A DNA stretch of 64,000 nucleotides, taken from Agelas oroides. Its lineage: Eukaryota > Porifera > Demospongiae > Agelasida > Agelasidae. The translations under genes and the position numbers were made by a program. This document shows, in pieces, positions 34,085 through 46,429 of the stretch. Under the pieces are notes generated by a model. The model saw only the letters and a list, made by a program, of their open reading frames with translations. It was not told the origin of the DNA and made no database searches. The first letter of the stretch is position 1, and each line of letters opens with the position of its first letter. The stretch covers positions 16,764,324-16,828,323 of the forward strand of contig OX422184.1 of the NCBI GenBank assembly GCA_949130485.1, written 5' to 3'.

Positions 34085-37000
34085 GTGATTGTACACACCA
34101 AATGGAACTGTTTGATACCCATTTTGTATAGTTTGGTCAAGTATTAGCTGTTTCAGGCCTGAAATTGTTAGTTACAAGTAACCGATATGTACAAGTGGTA
34201 AAATCACAACCTCACCTGGACAATTTTTGAACCACTCATACTAAAATGAAAACAAACATCAGATTATGAATGTACACATCAAATGGAACTGTTTGATACC
34301 CATTTTGTATAGTTTGGTCAAGTATTAGCTGTTTCGGGCCTGAAATTGTTAGTTACAAGTAACCGATAGGTACAAGTGGTAAAATCACAACCACACCTAC
34401 ACTCTTTTTGAACCACTCATACCAAAACGAAAACAAACATCACATTATGAATGTACACATCAAATGGAACTGTTTGATACCCATTTTGTATAGTTTGGTC
34501 AAGTATTAGCTGTTTCAAGCCTGAAATTGTTAGTTACAAGTGACCGATATGTACAAGTGGTAAAATCACAACCGTACCTAGACTCTTTTTGAACTACTCA
34601 TACCAAAATGAAAACAAACATCAGATTATGAATGTACACATCAAATGGAACTGTTTGATACCCATTTTGTATAGTTTGGTCAAGTATTAGCTGTTTCAAG
34701 CCTGAAATTGTTAGTTACAACTAACCAATACGTTGGTAAAACCACAACCGTACCCAGACAATTTTCAGAACACTTACTCCAAAATGAAAACAAACATCAG
34801 ATTATGAATGTACACACCAAATGGAACTGTTTGATACCCATTTGGTATAGTTTGGTCAAGTATTAGCTGTTTCAAGCCTGAAATTGTTAGTTACAAGTAA
34901 CCGATATGTACAAGTAGTAAAATCACAACCGTACCTAGACTCTTTTTGAACCACTCATACCAAAATGAAAACAAACATCAGATTATGAATGTACACATCA
35001 AATGGAACTGTTTGATACCCATTTTGTATAGTTTGGTCAAGTATTAGCTGCTTCAGGGATGATATTGTTAGTTACAACTAACCGATACGTTGGTGAAACG
35101 ACAACCGTACCCAGACAATTTTCAGAACACTCACTCCAAAATGAAAACAAACATCAGATTATGAATGTACACATCAAATGGAAGTGTTTGATACCCATTT
35201 TGTATAGTTTGGTCAAGTATTAGCTGTTTCAGGGATGATATTGTTAGTTACAACTAACCGATACGTTGGTGAAACCACAACCGTACCCAGACAATTTTCA
35301 GAACACTCACTCCAAAATGAAAACAAACATCAGATTATGAATGTACACATCAAATGGAACTGTTTGATACCCATTTTGTATGGTTTGGTCAAGTGTTGTC
35401 TGTTTCATGGATGATATTGTTAGTTACAAGTAACCGATATATACAAATGGTAAAACCACAACCGCACCCAGACAATTTTCAGAACACTTACTCCAAAATG
35501 AAAACAAACATCAGATTATGAATGTACACACCAAATGGAACTGTTTGATACCCATTTAGTATAGTTTGGTCAAGTATTAGCTGTTTTGGACCTGAAATTG
35601 TTAGTTACAAGTAACCGATATGTACAAGTGGTAAAATCACAACCGTACCTAGATTCTTTTTGAACCACTCATACCAAAATGAAAACAAACATCAGATTAT
35701 GAATGTACACACCAAATGGAACTGTTTGATACCCATTTTGTATGGTTTGGTCAAGTGTTGTCTGTTTCATGGATGATATTGTTAGTTACAAGTAACCGAT
35801 ATGTACAAATGGTAAAACCACAACCGCACCCAGACAATTTTCAGAACACTTACTCCAAAATGAAAACAAACATCAGATTATGAATGTACACATCAAATGG
35901 AAGTGTTTGGTACCCATTTTGTATAGTTTGGTCAAGTATTAGCTGTTTCGGACCTGAAATTGTTAGTTACAAGTAACCGATATGTACAAGTGGTAAAATC
36001 ACAACCGTACCTAGATTCTTTTTGAACCACTCATACCAAAATGAAAACAAACATCAGATTATGAATGTACACACCAAATGGAACTGTTTGATACTCATTT
36101 TGTATAGTTTGGTCAAGTATTAGCTGTTTCAGGGATGATATTGTTAGTTACAACTAACCGATATGTTGGTAAAACCACAACCGTACCCAGACAATTTTCA
36201 GAACACTTACTCCAAAATGAAAACAAACATCAGATTATGAATGTACACATCAAATGGAACTGTTTGATACCCATTTTGTATAGTTTGGTCAAGTATTGTC
36301 TGTTTCATGGATGATATTGTTAGTTACAAGTAACCGATATGTGCAAGTGGTAAAACCACAACCGCACCCAGACAATTTTCAGAACACTTACTCCAAAATG
36401 AAAACAAACATCAGATTATGAATGTACACATCAAATGGAAGTGTTTGATACCCATTTTGTATAGTTTGGTCAAGTATTAGCTGTTTCGGGCCTGAAATTG
36501 TTAGTTACAACTAACCGATACGTTGGTAAAACCACAATTGTACCCAGACAATTTTCAGAACACTTACTCCAAAATGAAAACAAACATCAGATTATGAATG
36601 TACACACCAAATGGAACTGTTTGATACCCATTTGGTATAGTTTGGTCAAGTATTAGCTGTTTCAAGCCTGAAATTGTTAGTTACAAGTAACCGATATGTA
36701 CAAGTAGTAAAATCACAACCGTACCTAGACTCTTTTTGAACCACTCATACCAAAATGAAAACAAACATCAGATTATGAATGTACACATCAAATGGAACTG
36801 TTTGATACCCATTTTGTATAGTTTGGTCAAGTATTAGCTGCTTCAGGGATGATATTGTTAGTTACAACTAACCGATACGTTGGTGAAACCACAACCGTAC
36901 CCAGACAATTTTCAGAACACTCACTCCAAAATGAAAACAAACATCAGATTATGAATGTACACACCAAATGGAACTGTTTGATACCCATTTTGTATGGTTT

Positions 37001-38992
37001 GGTCAAGTGTTGTCTGTTTCATGGATGATATTGTTAGTTACAAGTAACCGATATGTACAAATGGTAAAACCACAACCGCACCCAGACAATTTTCAGAACA
37101 CTTACTCCAAAATGAAAACAAACATCAGATTATGAATGTACACATCAAATGGAAGTGTTTGGTACCCATTTTGTATAGTTTGGTCAAGTATTAGCTGTTT
37201 CGGACCTGAAATTGTTAGTTACAAGTAACCGATATGTACAAGTGGTAAAATCACAACCGTACCTAGATTCTTTTTGAACCACTCATACCAAAATGAAAAC
37301 AAACATCAGATTATGAATGTACACACCAAATGGAACTGTTTGATACTCATTTTGTATAGTTTGGTCAAGTATTAGCTGTTTCAGGGATGATATTGTTAGT
37401 TACAACTAACCGATATGTTGGTAAAACCACAACCGTACCCAGACAATTTTCAGAACACTTACTCCAAAATGAAAACAAACATCAGATTATGAATGTACAC
37501 ATCAAATGGAACTGTTTGATACCCATTTTGTATAGTTTGGTCAAGTATTGTCTGTTTCATGGATGATATTGTTAGTTACAAGTAACCGATATGTGCAAGT
37601 GGTAAAACCACAACCGCACCCAGACAATTTTCAGAACACTTACTCCAAAATGAAAACAAACATCAGATTATGAATGTACACATCAAATGGAAGTGTTTGA
37701 TACCCATTTTGTATAGTTTGGTCAAGTATTAGCTGTTTCGGGCCTGAAATTGTTAGTTACAACTAACCGATACGTTGGTAAAACCACAATTGTACCCAGA
37801 CAATTTTCAGAACACTTACTCCAAAATGAAAACAAACATCAGATTATGAATGTACACACCAAATGGAACTGTTTGATACCCATTTTGTCTGGTTTGGTCA
37901 AGTATTGTCTGTTTCATGGATGATATTGTTAGTTACAAGTAACCGATATGTACAAGTGGTAAAACCACAACCGCACCCAGACAATTTTCAGAACACTTAC
38001 TCCAAAATGAAAACAAACATCAGATTATGAATGTACACATCAAATGGAACTGTTTGATACCCATTTTGTGCTGTTTCAGGCCTGAAATTGTTAGTTACAA
38101 GTGACCGATATGTACAAGTGGTAAAATCACAACCGTACCTAGACTCTTTTTGAACTACTCATACCAAAATGAAAACAAACATCAGATTATGAATGTACAC
38201 ATCAAATGGAACTGTTTGATACCCATTTTGTATAGTTTAGTCAAGTATTAGCTGTTTCGGGCCTGAAATTGTTAGTTACAACTAACCGATACGTTGGTAA
38301 AACCACAACCGTACCCACACAATTTTCAGAACACTTACTCCAAAATGAAAACAAACATCAGATTATGAATGTACACACCAAATGGAACTGTTTAATACCC
38401 ATTTTGTCTGGCTTGGTCAAGTATTGTCTGTTTCAGGGATGATATTGTTAGTTACAAGTAACCGATATGTACAAGTGGTAAAATTATCACAACTGCACCT
38501 AGACTCTTTTTGAACCACTCATACCAAAATGAAAACAAACATCACATTATGAATGTACACACCAAATGGAACTGTTTGATACCCATTTTGTCTTGCTTGG
38601 TCAAGTATTGTCTGTTTCCGGGATGATATTGTTAGTTACAAGTAACCGATATGTACAAGTGGTAAAACCACAACCGCACCCAGACAATTTTCGGAACACT
38701 TACTCCAAAATGAAAACAAACATCAGATTATGAATGTACACATCAAATGGAACTGTTTGATACCCATTTGGTATAGTTTGGTCAAGTATTAGCTGTTTCG
38801 GGCCTGAAATTGTTAGTCAATTAAGTAACCGTTATGTACAAGTGTTAAAATCACAACTGTACCTAGACTGTTTTTGAACCACTCATACCAAAATGAAAAC
38901 AAACATCAGATTATGAAGGTACACATCAAATGGAACTGTTTGATACCCATTTTGTATAGTTGGGTCAAGTATTAGCTGTTTCAGGCCTGATT
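34085..38992. repeat. Satellite array, unit about 175-181 bp, about 27 copies
   Basis: The recurring landmark TGTACACATCAAATGGAACTG (or ACACACC variant) appears every 175-181 bp. Units are of two main kinds. One has CCTGAAATTGTTAGTTACAA followed by CTTTTTGAACCACTCATACC; the other has GATGATATTGTTAGTTACAA followed by ATTTTCAGAACACT. Larger blocks are also duplicated: about 35690-36600 recurs 1252 bp later (seven units) at 36942-37850, and 34800-35150 recurs 1790 bp later (ten units). No open frame of length persists. The pattern fits expansion by unequal exchange. Confidence 0.95.
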
Positions 38993-39269
38993 CATATTAC
39001 ATATATGAACATACATGATCATGCAATAACTTTTCCAACTCCTGTAGCTTTAGTCTGGAGAGAACAACCATCATGACAGCTAGGTAGTAGCGTGTATGTA
39101 GAGTCTGTTTTGTTACAGAAACTTATACTTAGAAGTACAGGAGCCAGCCTCGCAAACAGGGTGGGGCTAATAATGACAGGGGCGTGGCTCAGTCCTTGTA
39201 CGCGTGCGCAACACGGCACGCGCCATTTCGCATTTTCTCACTTCGATCGTACACTTCAAGTTCGTCTTC

Positions 39270-40340
39270 TTTGATATGATCCGTTCGTGAAAATTCCGCC
39301 AGCAACAAAATGGTACCTGAGCTTAGTGGAGGAGAGGGCTTACATGTTCGATGTCCCACGGGAGCGAATGTCTTTCGGTGACAAGGAGTGCGGAGCGGTT
39401 ACATCGCTGAGACTTCACACCACCGTGGTAAGAAGTGGCTGAAAGTCAATGAATTTATAAATGTCCTTTTTTTTTACTACATATAAAATAGCTAAAGTAG
39501 CTATTTCCGCGTAAGGAAACATATAGCTAGCTATAGAGTTGTACTGCAGTAGTAAAGTCGCTAAAGAAATATTGTTGAATGTGTCATTTCTTTCTTTCTA
39601 CCTTATACCTCCCTGCTTGTTCCCTTCTCATCCTTCCACCAACTACCAGACTAGCTAGACCAGTTAGTCTTCCTCTATACTGATCTTGTCTGAGAGATCG
39701 TGGTGGTGATAGGTACACAGAGTGAGTCTGCGGCCTTCCCAAAGACATGTTCTGAAGGGAGGTTCTGGAGGCTGTATATGCACAGAGAGGAAAGGTATGA
39801 GATAGGGAGAACAAAAGCTTTTATTTAAAAGCCCCAGATGATTAATTCACATCACTTGTATATCCATACACAGGACCTTTGTCTCCAGGCTATTAATGCC
39901 TCATTGTTCAGAAGTACCCAGGCCACAAGGTTCAATCTCCACGCTGCCCTGCAAGTGGTTTAAACTGCTGGTAAGTAAGCTTGTACTATATACTTATTAC
40001 AACTGCAGTTGTCTGAATTTGCATTTAGGTCTTCCTCCTTAATTTGTTCTGCACTGGATTGGGGGTGGGGGGAGCCATAGTACATTTCTTAATGAGGTGC
40101 GGAGAACATAAGTTGTACACAAGGCCTTGTATTTTCTGAAATGTACCTGCTGAGTGGATGACTCTTCTGGTTGGGAATTGTCCAGTGTTTGCATTTTTGT
40201 ACTCTTAAATTTGCAAACCTAGTTTGTATCATGACCATCTTCCACTATACCTTCCAGGCCTGTTTACTTCTCCTCACTACACCAACTGACTACAGAGGCC
40301 CCAGCTGCTTGAAGAGGCTCATAGCCAAGTGAGTGGTTAC
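39270..40340 (+). CDS. Possible gene-start fragment, unrecognised
   Basis: A GC-richer stretch (39180-39280) precedes a frame with MFDVPRERMSFGDKECGAV (39342 onward) that reaches a GTG|GTAAGA donor at about 39427. A phase-compatible exon follows a CACACAG acceptor near 39873 and encodes DLCLQAINASLFRSTQ. A further exon-like piece lies at 40259-40329 (acceptor CCTTCCAG, donor GTGAGT). Frames disagree after the second piece, so either a boundary is wrong or it is broken. I do not recognise the protein. It lies within the possible 7.8-kb element and could be captured host sequence. Confidence 0.25.
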
Positions 40341-42261
40341 AATGTTTAATACATCTAGCCTTATCCCTGGTGATTACGTTCAGGGATTTCCATGTATGCA
40401 TGAATAACAACAAACAAGATGAGCCTTTCTGAGATGCTGACTGTGTGATTTCTTCACATACCCCGGTAGAGGAATTGCATTTGAAATGATAGCTGCCACA
40501 CTTTCGAAATATTTTCAGTACACATGCTGCCATGTTGGAAGGCAATTGAAGGAAAGCAATTATACAAAAATTACATTTCTACAGACCTGTTTCGGGCGTT
40601 TAACTTCAACTTTAGACTATGCAAAGGGTTAGTGAAGACATTTAACACACCTCTGTGAGAAATGAATGCTACTGGTAGGAGCATTGCTAGGGCGGGAAGT
40701 TCAATGCGCTAGTATGATAATCACTACTGTTTTGTCCTCCAAGATGCCCCACATGACTTGTATAATGGAATAATAGAATGATTGCAGTTCCTCCATCGCA
40801 TGACCTGATTAGTATATGAATAATTATTGCATGTGCTATTCTTTCACAGATGGATGTTAACAATTGAACTCAACTAACTGATTGATAGGTACATAAAATG
40901 TATATTATATGCATAGTTGAATGCCATTTTTGTATGTATAGAGTATATTGACACATTTTTATACAATGTAGTACTTCAATCACATACGTATTTGTATAAA
41001 ATGCTGTAACGTAAGTTATAGCATAACTATTGTTTGCTTGTTTTAGTATATTCATGTTTTCAACTCAGTGTATGTCACAATTATATTTTGCTTACAGTCA
41101 AGAGTGTTTCATTGGAAATTCCATGTAAAAGCTCCACCCACAAAGTGAGGGGTCAGCTGCATGTCAGTTGACACACTGCTAATTTTGCACACCAATTTTG
41201 ACACATTGGTAGAATAACACACTTGTTATTTAGCACACTTGCTGAATAGCACACTACTAATTTGGCACACTGTCCAGTTAGCACGTGTAGTTTTGACACA
41301 CCTAACAATTTGACATGCGTGTAGGTGTGTCAAAACTGGAGACATCACTTTTGACACACTTTATGTGTCAGATTAGCACACTTTTTTTTTTCTGTGCTCT
41401 AGGACTTTCTTACTCACACACTCAGTCTCATTATCCAGAAGGTGCTGCAGCCTTTTCACAAGCTCAGGAGTTAGGATCGGAACCATACAAGGAGTATTGG
41501 CATCACACAGGTCTCAATCACTGAGGCAGAAGAGAGTGGGTAGGCTGCCTACTTCCAATACTTCCAAAACTGACAAGTATTGGGGCTACTTTTCTCGTTC
41601 CCATGCCGTCTACACAATGAGACTGGGTCTTATGGAGGCGGATTATGGTGGATTGCAGAACACTCACTGGGACCATTTCTTATAAACGAGGAAGACCAGA
41701 CCAGAACTGCTAATGCGCAGTACAATACAAAAAAAACAATGACATATAAATGATGTAATCTTGCACACACTACACTGGGTTCTAAGTTTGATGACTGCAT
41801 GCATACCCATCTATCCCTGATCAGATACCACCCACAAATAGCAGCTGCACAATCGGAAGCTCTAAGTAGTGAAACATCCATGTATGAGGCAAACAACAGT
41901 CATGTAGCTATAGCACTAAGGCTTTTGGTATTCTGCAACTTGTTTTTCCATATTGTTTGCATGTAACTGGCTTTACTATAACATCAAACTGTCTACCCCC
42001 CTCTACCTTAACTTCACAATGACATTTTTGGAAAACTAGTTGTATATAGATGCCCCCTTATACTGGTAAAAATGAACCCACTCTCCACTTCAGGTCATGA
42101 GTAAACTTGACATTAGAATTGGTGGGGAACTGGTTTTGCCAACTCTGTATACCTTCAAATAAAGAGAGAGTTACTTTCATGAAATTGCTACAGCTAGTGT
42201 CATCTACATACCCTATATCTATGTAAATAGAATATTCACCTCACTATTATCAATCTTCACC
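40340..42261. other. Region with little recognisable content
   Basis: 41150-41396 is the right GTGTGCTA-rich arm described above. 41512-41686 holds an open segment after a CACACAG acceptor, reading TDKYWGYFSRSHAVYTMRLG, which could be a terminal exon but has no identified partner. The rest (40340-41150 and 41690-42261) shows nothing supportable. Confidence 0.25.
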
Positions 42262-42486
42262 TTAAGGCCAGGCAAACTAGATTTATTGTTTCGCATCAGC
42301 CACTTACTCGATTTACATGCGGGCGGGCGGTCATGCATTATATAATCATTATTAGCAAATGCTAGATACACTCGGCAAATGTACGGCGCTACGGCCGTTA
42401 AAAGTGGGCGATAATGACAGTTGAGGCGGCAGGTCTCAGAGGAAGCAGGCGCTGATGCGAAACAAATCTAGTTTGCCAGGCCTTAA
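42262..42486. mobile_element. piggyBac-like MITE with TTAA duplication
   Basis: TTAA at 42262-42265 and 42483-42486 flanks a 217-bp element. Its inverted ends are GGCCAGGCAAACTAGATTT and AAATCTAGTTTGCCAGGCC, continuing through TTTCGCATCAGC. The long inverted ends with TTAA duplications fit piggyBac mobilisation. No coding capacity. Confidence 0.75.
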
Positions 42487-42724
42487 CAAGCGTCCGCATG
42501 GAACGAGGCTTTCGCGTGCATTGGTTTGGAACCGTGGCGTAAAAGGTCAAAGTTTATTAATAGGTCTTGTCGCTAGCCGCTAGTGCAACGAACAGCAGCT
42601 GTAGAATGCTGAGAATAGCTTTGTTGACCCTGGGTGAATTTGAAGTTATGAAAGCGTTGAGTCGTCGTGGAGCTTCGCGCTGTGATAAGCATCAGTTTCG
42701 TGCTAACCTTTTCGAGTTGTCGTT

Positions 42725-43443
42725 GTTTGGGAGTAGTCTCGCAGAGCCAGACTCTCACACGAAAAGCGGGAGAGAGTCTGGTATCTCTCGCATATTGAGT
42801 TGGTGCTAATAGGCCACGGAATTTCTGTGGGCGATAATTGACCATAAGTAGGTTACTGCGGAAAAGTTTTTGAAAGTCTGGCTTCAACGTCACTTCCATG
42901 ACTTCCCTGTCAATCGCACACTTGTTCGCACCTACTTAATTACCTACTGACTTGCTGACAGTGAAACACCAACTCAATATGCGAGTGTCACCAGACTCAG
43001 GAGTCGCTAAGTTGACCCAACTCCATGCGGTTACGACATCTATTGAATATCCACCAGTAACCCGTCGCGCGCACTTACGGAGACTGTATACCGAGCCAAC
43101 GAAAGAGGTGTTCACCACACATATAAACCAGAGGGAAAAAAAAGTACAGCTAGTGCATTCCCTGGCACCAGCCCTAACCCTAACCCTAACCCTAACCTTA
43201 ACCCTGAACCATTTAGCCAACAAGCCACAACAGACAACCAGCGCACTAAGTACCGCTTTCTGCAGCATGCAGTTGAGCGTATGCAGTTGAGCGTATGCAG
43301 TTGAGCGCATGCGTAAGGAGCCAGTGCAAATTAACCTTTGAACCTCTGACGTCACCACATGGAGTTGGGTCAACTTAGTGACTACCCACCAGACTCTCTC
43401 CCGCTTTTCGTGTGAGAGTCTGGCTGCGAGACTAGTTTGGGCG
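42725..43443. mobile_element. MITE with TAGTCTCG termini, host of a nested MULE-like MITE
   Basis: The element spans 42734-43434. Its ends are inverted (TAGTCTCGCAG and CTGCGAGACTA), with inverted arms CCAGACTCTCACACGAAAAG and CACCAACTCAATATGCGAGTG. Flanks GTTTGGGAG and GTTTGGGCG match at 8 of 9 positions, a 9-bp target duplication. The right arm is split by another element at 42999-43386, whose own 10-bp duplication (CACCAGACTC) lies within the arm. Confidence 0.75.
42989..43396. mobile_element. MULE-like MITE carrying CCCTAA repeats, nested
   Basis: The element spans 42999-43386, with a perfect 10-bp duplication CACCAGACTC at 42989-42998 and 43387-43396. Inverted termini GCTAAGTTGACCCAACTCCATG and complement are set in from the edges by a few bases. 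A (CCCTAA)n-type array at 43172-43207 and the adjoining ACCATTTAGCCAACAAGCC match, in reverse orientation, the centre of the element at 20753-21095, so they are one family. Confidence 0.8.
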
Positions 43444-43552
43444 TAGAGAATAGACCAACAGAGAAGGGATTGGAAACACGTCAGTAATGTGACATCAAAC
43501 GACATGAAAGTATTGAGACCCGTGGGAGAAGGGAGTCGGTAAAACCCGGAAT

Positions 43553-44260
43553 ACGGAATAAGGGAATAACTTTTAATTGACAGGACATGAAAATGCTTTG
43601 AACTTTGCCGACACGTCACGTGCGATTGCGAGGTAGCTCTGTCACTGTTGTGTTGCAGAGGAATTATGAACATTGGGCCTCAACAGTTGCCCTATAGCCA
43701 GAACTAAGGAGCGCCGTGTTCCTTAGCCTATGTGAAGGTACAAGTTAGCTCAACACTGCTGAGGAGTGATGTCGCAACATTAGACAAAGGGCCTTCCGTC
43801 CATAAAGCATGAGAAGGGTCAGTGTATATTTCAGCCAACTGAAAAGCAAAAACTACTCGTACTTGAGATAATGACAATTGACCGCCTTACAATTAAAATT
43901 TCCAACTTTTAAAACATTTCATACTTTGGATCTAATTTCCAATTCCAAATCTTCTTGTACTTTTATATTTTTGAGGTTTGGATTCCAATTGTCATTGTTT
44001 TATCTTACTATGTTTTGGATTTTGGATTCCAATTGTCAATTTTCTTGTCTTTATATATTTTGCATTTTGGATTCCAATTGTCAATTTTCTTATGTTACTT
44101 CATTTTGCATTTTGGACTCAAATTGCCAATTTTCTGTGTTTTGAGTTTTGGATTCTAATCACCAATTTTCTGCTTTTTGCATTTTGGGTTCCAATTGTCA
44201 ATTTTCTTATCTTGCTGTATTTTGCATTTTGGAACTTTGGATTCCAATTCACCAGTATCC
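43553..44260. repeat. Dispersed repeat with internal 45-50 bp tandem units
   Basis: Contains at least six imperfect units of about 45-50 bp built on TTTTGGATTCCAATTGTCAA at 43970-44250. The preceding DNA (AATAACTTTTAATTGACAGG, then ATGAAAATGCTTTGAACTTTG, then CTCGTACTTGAGATAATGAC) recurs inverted at 58834-59350. The open frames here are produced by the repeat. Confidence 0.75.
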
Positions 44261-44615
44261 AAACTTAGCATTGAACGGCTACGAGCCAGGTATGAATATT
44301 CATTGTTGATTGGTAATTTGAAGGTAGGCACTTCCTGTTTAGGGGTCAAATGCTGCCCACTGATTGGTCACCTTGGCATCATTAAAGGGGCGGGGCTCAC
44401 ACAATGTGGGAAGGGCTGGGTGCGCAGAGCATTTGCTGTGTAGAGAAGAGACATGCTGTGTAGAGAAGAGGCAACCTGTGCGCGGGCAAAAATCAGTATT
44501 ATCCGGTGTGCTGCAATGGTGCAGGGTCCTTACCTCCTGGTCTACCCATCTTTGCTGTTAAGTACGTTGGTCTGAGTTGTTGGTGGCTGGCAGTGGGTGT
44601 GGCATTGTTGAGACC

Positions 44616-46320
44616 ATGGCTGCTCTTGAGGGTCTGGAGGATTTGATCAGGGAGAAGGTAGAACAAGATCGGTGGAGCCATGCACAATTTTCAAATTTTT
44701 TGAAGCAGGGGTTCAGCATTCGCTCTCTTCAAAGGTTTTGCCAGGAAAAGAATATCCACAAGTCTTCAAGAGTGACTGATCAAGAACTGGATGAGGCTGT
44801 ATCTGATGCAGTGTCAAGAGTATGTTCTCTGTTGCAATATGTAAAGCTAATGATATTCATTTTTCTGTTTCATAGGTTGGACCAACATACGGCCGTAAAA
44901 CAATGACAGGCTTACTTGCATCAGAGGGGATGCGGGTAAGCCAGTTACAAGTGGGAGAATCACTAGCATACACCAACCCCTCCTATCTACAATCACGAAG
45001 AACAGCTACAGCTAGAAAAATGAACCCAATTCCATATCATGCTGATTATTTTGGTCACAAACTTCACATTGACCAAAATGAAAACTGGTCATGTATGGTG
45101 TCACTCGTGTGTGCAGTGGATGCTAGATGGATACAGCGGAAAATAGTGAGGTTTATTTCAATGCCAGTAAAAAACAATGTTGAATATTTACACACATCTT
45201 TACAGATACGTCCCTAATATGTGTTACTGAATTCAATTCAAACAACTTGGTTTTCCTTGCAATGTACAGGGAGCTTGTGATACAGTATGGCCTCTGGGAT
45301 CAGCTTCGCGTTCATCAAGGGAGAATGGGTTTTGATGCTGTTTATTCAGGAGCAGCTAGCACACATGAGAACCAGCACAAATCATGCTCCACACCTGCAG
45401 ACTACATCAAAGATGGCAAGTTCATATTGATAGGAGTGTACAGGACGGTTATCCATGTTCTCTTCTTGTTCAATAGAACCACTGCATTGAGAGGATGCGG
45501 GTTGAAGTCAAATGCAAGAGTAAATTATCCCATTAAACACTGCTTGGTTCAGCTGAAGAGAATGGAGAAATCAACATAGATGACCCTCACCACAAGTTCT
45601 GTATTTCGTGGTTTACAATCCATGTAGCTAATGTGGGAACCACTTTGGCTGTTCAGGCTTAGAATGATCATCCTGTACCAGGTTATATATAGTTATTTGC
45701 AATTGGTTAATAAGACCTACAGTAATGTGCAATTGGTTAATAAGACCTACAGTAATGTGAATAGTCAACTAGGCTAATTTTATGTTGCTTGGGGCAGCTG
45801 ACCTTGTTCCTTGAGAGGTAGTCATCACGTGATCAAGATCTTGGCTACAGTGTCAGTGAAATGTACAATTAGCCTCCCATAACAGCCCCTCAAAGAGTCT
45901 TCCAACATACAGTTGATACCATCTTGGGCTTGTGCACAAATGTCACGCATGTGCAGTATACAATCAGTGTAGCATCTGCGAAAAAAGTTTGGGCCCAGAG
46001 TGAAAATACCTTGTAATATTATCATACTGTACATGTTCCAACCGAGGGATACCAAATCAGTTGATGAGAAGGAACAACCACATTTGCACGGATAGACCAC
46101 TCTTTACTCCATTCATCTGATGATGCTGTACGACTGTATGAACAGTTTGGTGGCAATATCACTCAGTTCACTGCATTTGGCCAGGACCCTCTCAACAGCA
46201 GCCCCAGACTTGGTACAGCAGCGAGAAACAGAGTTCTATCAACGTTACCCATAGTTTGGACCATTTTTTCACAAACTTGTCAATGGGGATGCTCACTTAT
46301 TCAGAGAACTATTATACTTG
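44616..46320 (+). pseudogene. Integrase-core (rve-like) gene, degenerate
   Basis: The N-terminal part reads MAALEGLEDLIREKVEQ and FSIRSLQRFCQEKNI, then after a 55-nt GT-AG intron (about 44820-44874) GPTYGRKTMTGLLASEGMRV and PIPYHADYFGHKLHIDQNE. A second intron (about 45207-45270) precedes ELVIQYGLWDQLRVH. These are hallmarks of an integrase-core protein family that I recall as multicopy in sponges, cnidarians and fish. The core then changes frame (WVLMLFIQEQLAHMRT; ARVNYPIKHCLVQL), and the C-terminal part (AVRLYEQFGGNITQFTAFG, about 46125-46180) lies beyond a stretch of unrelated sequence. With at least two frame changes it is most likely a pseudogene. Presence of introns shows it is not a recent retrocopy. 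Confidence 0.7.
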
Positions 46321-46429
46321 ATACATATTAGCACACACTTGGCTTCCTTGATATGATGCTTTACACTGGATGTATGTATTAAACAAAATGTACAAAAGAT
46401 GATATGAACCAGATGATGCTTATAATAAT

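Larger units (their letters stand above)
33626..41396. mobile_element. Possible 7.8-kb TIR-bounded element containing the satellite
   Basis: At 33626 the DNA reads CACAGAAAAAAACTGGTGTGCTA. The complement of the right edge at 41396 reads CACAGAAAAAAAAAAGTGTGCTA. Both arms then hold many GTGTGCTA/GTGTGTCAA motifs (33640-33970 and 41160-41390). Flanking 10-mers CTCATGGACT and CTCTAGGACT match at 8 of 10 positions, compatible with a decayed target duplication. Inside are short tandem copies of ACTACATGTGCTAGTTCC (33815-33960), the 179-bp satellite and about 2 kb of unique DNA. No transposase was found. Alternatively, two separate copies of one repeat happen to flank the satellite. Confidence 0.4.

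Noticed and set aside
34085..38992. Satellite as a CRISPR array
   Set aside because: Units are 175-181 bp without unique spacers, in a eukaryotic genome.
43878..44443. Overlapping open frames rich in F, I and L, looking like membrane proteins
   Set aside because: They are translations of 45-50 bp AT-rich tandem repeats in all three frames, and the same repeat occurs inverted at 58.8-59.1 kb.
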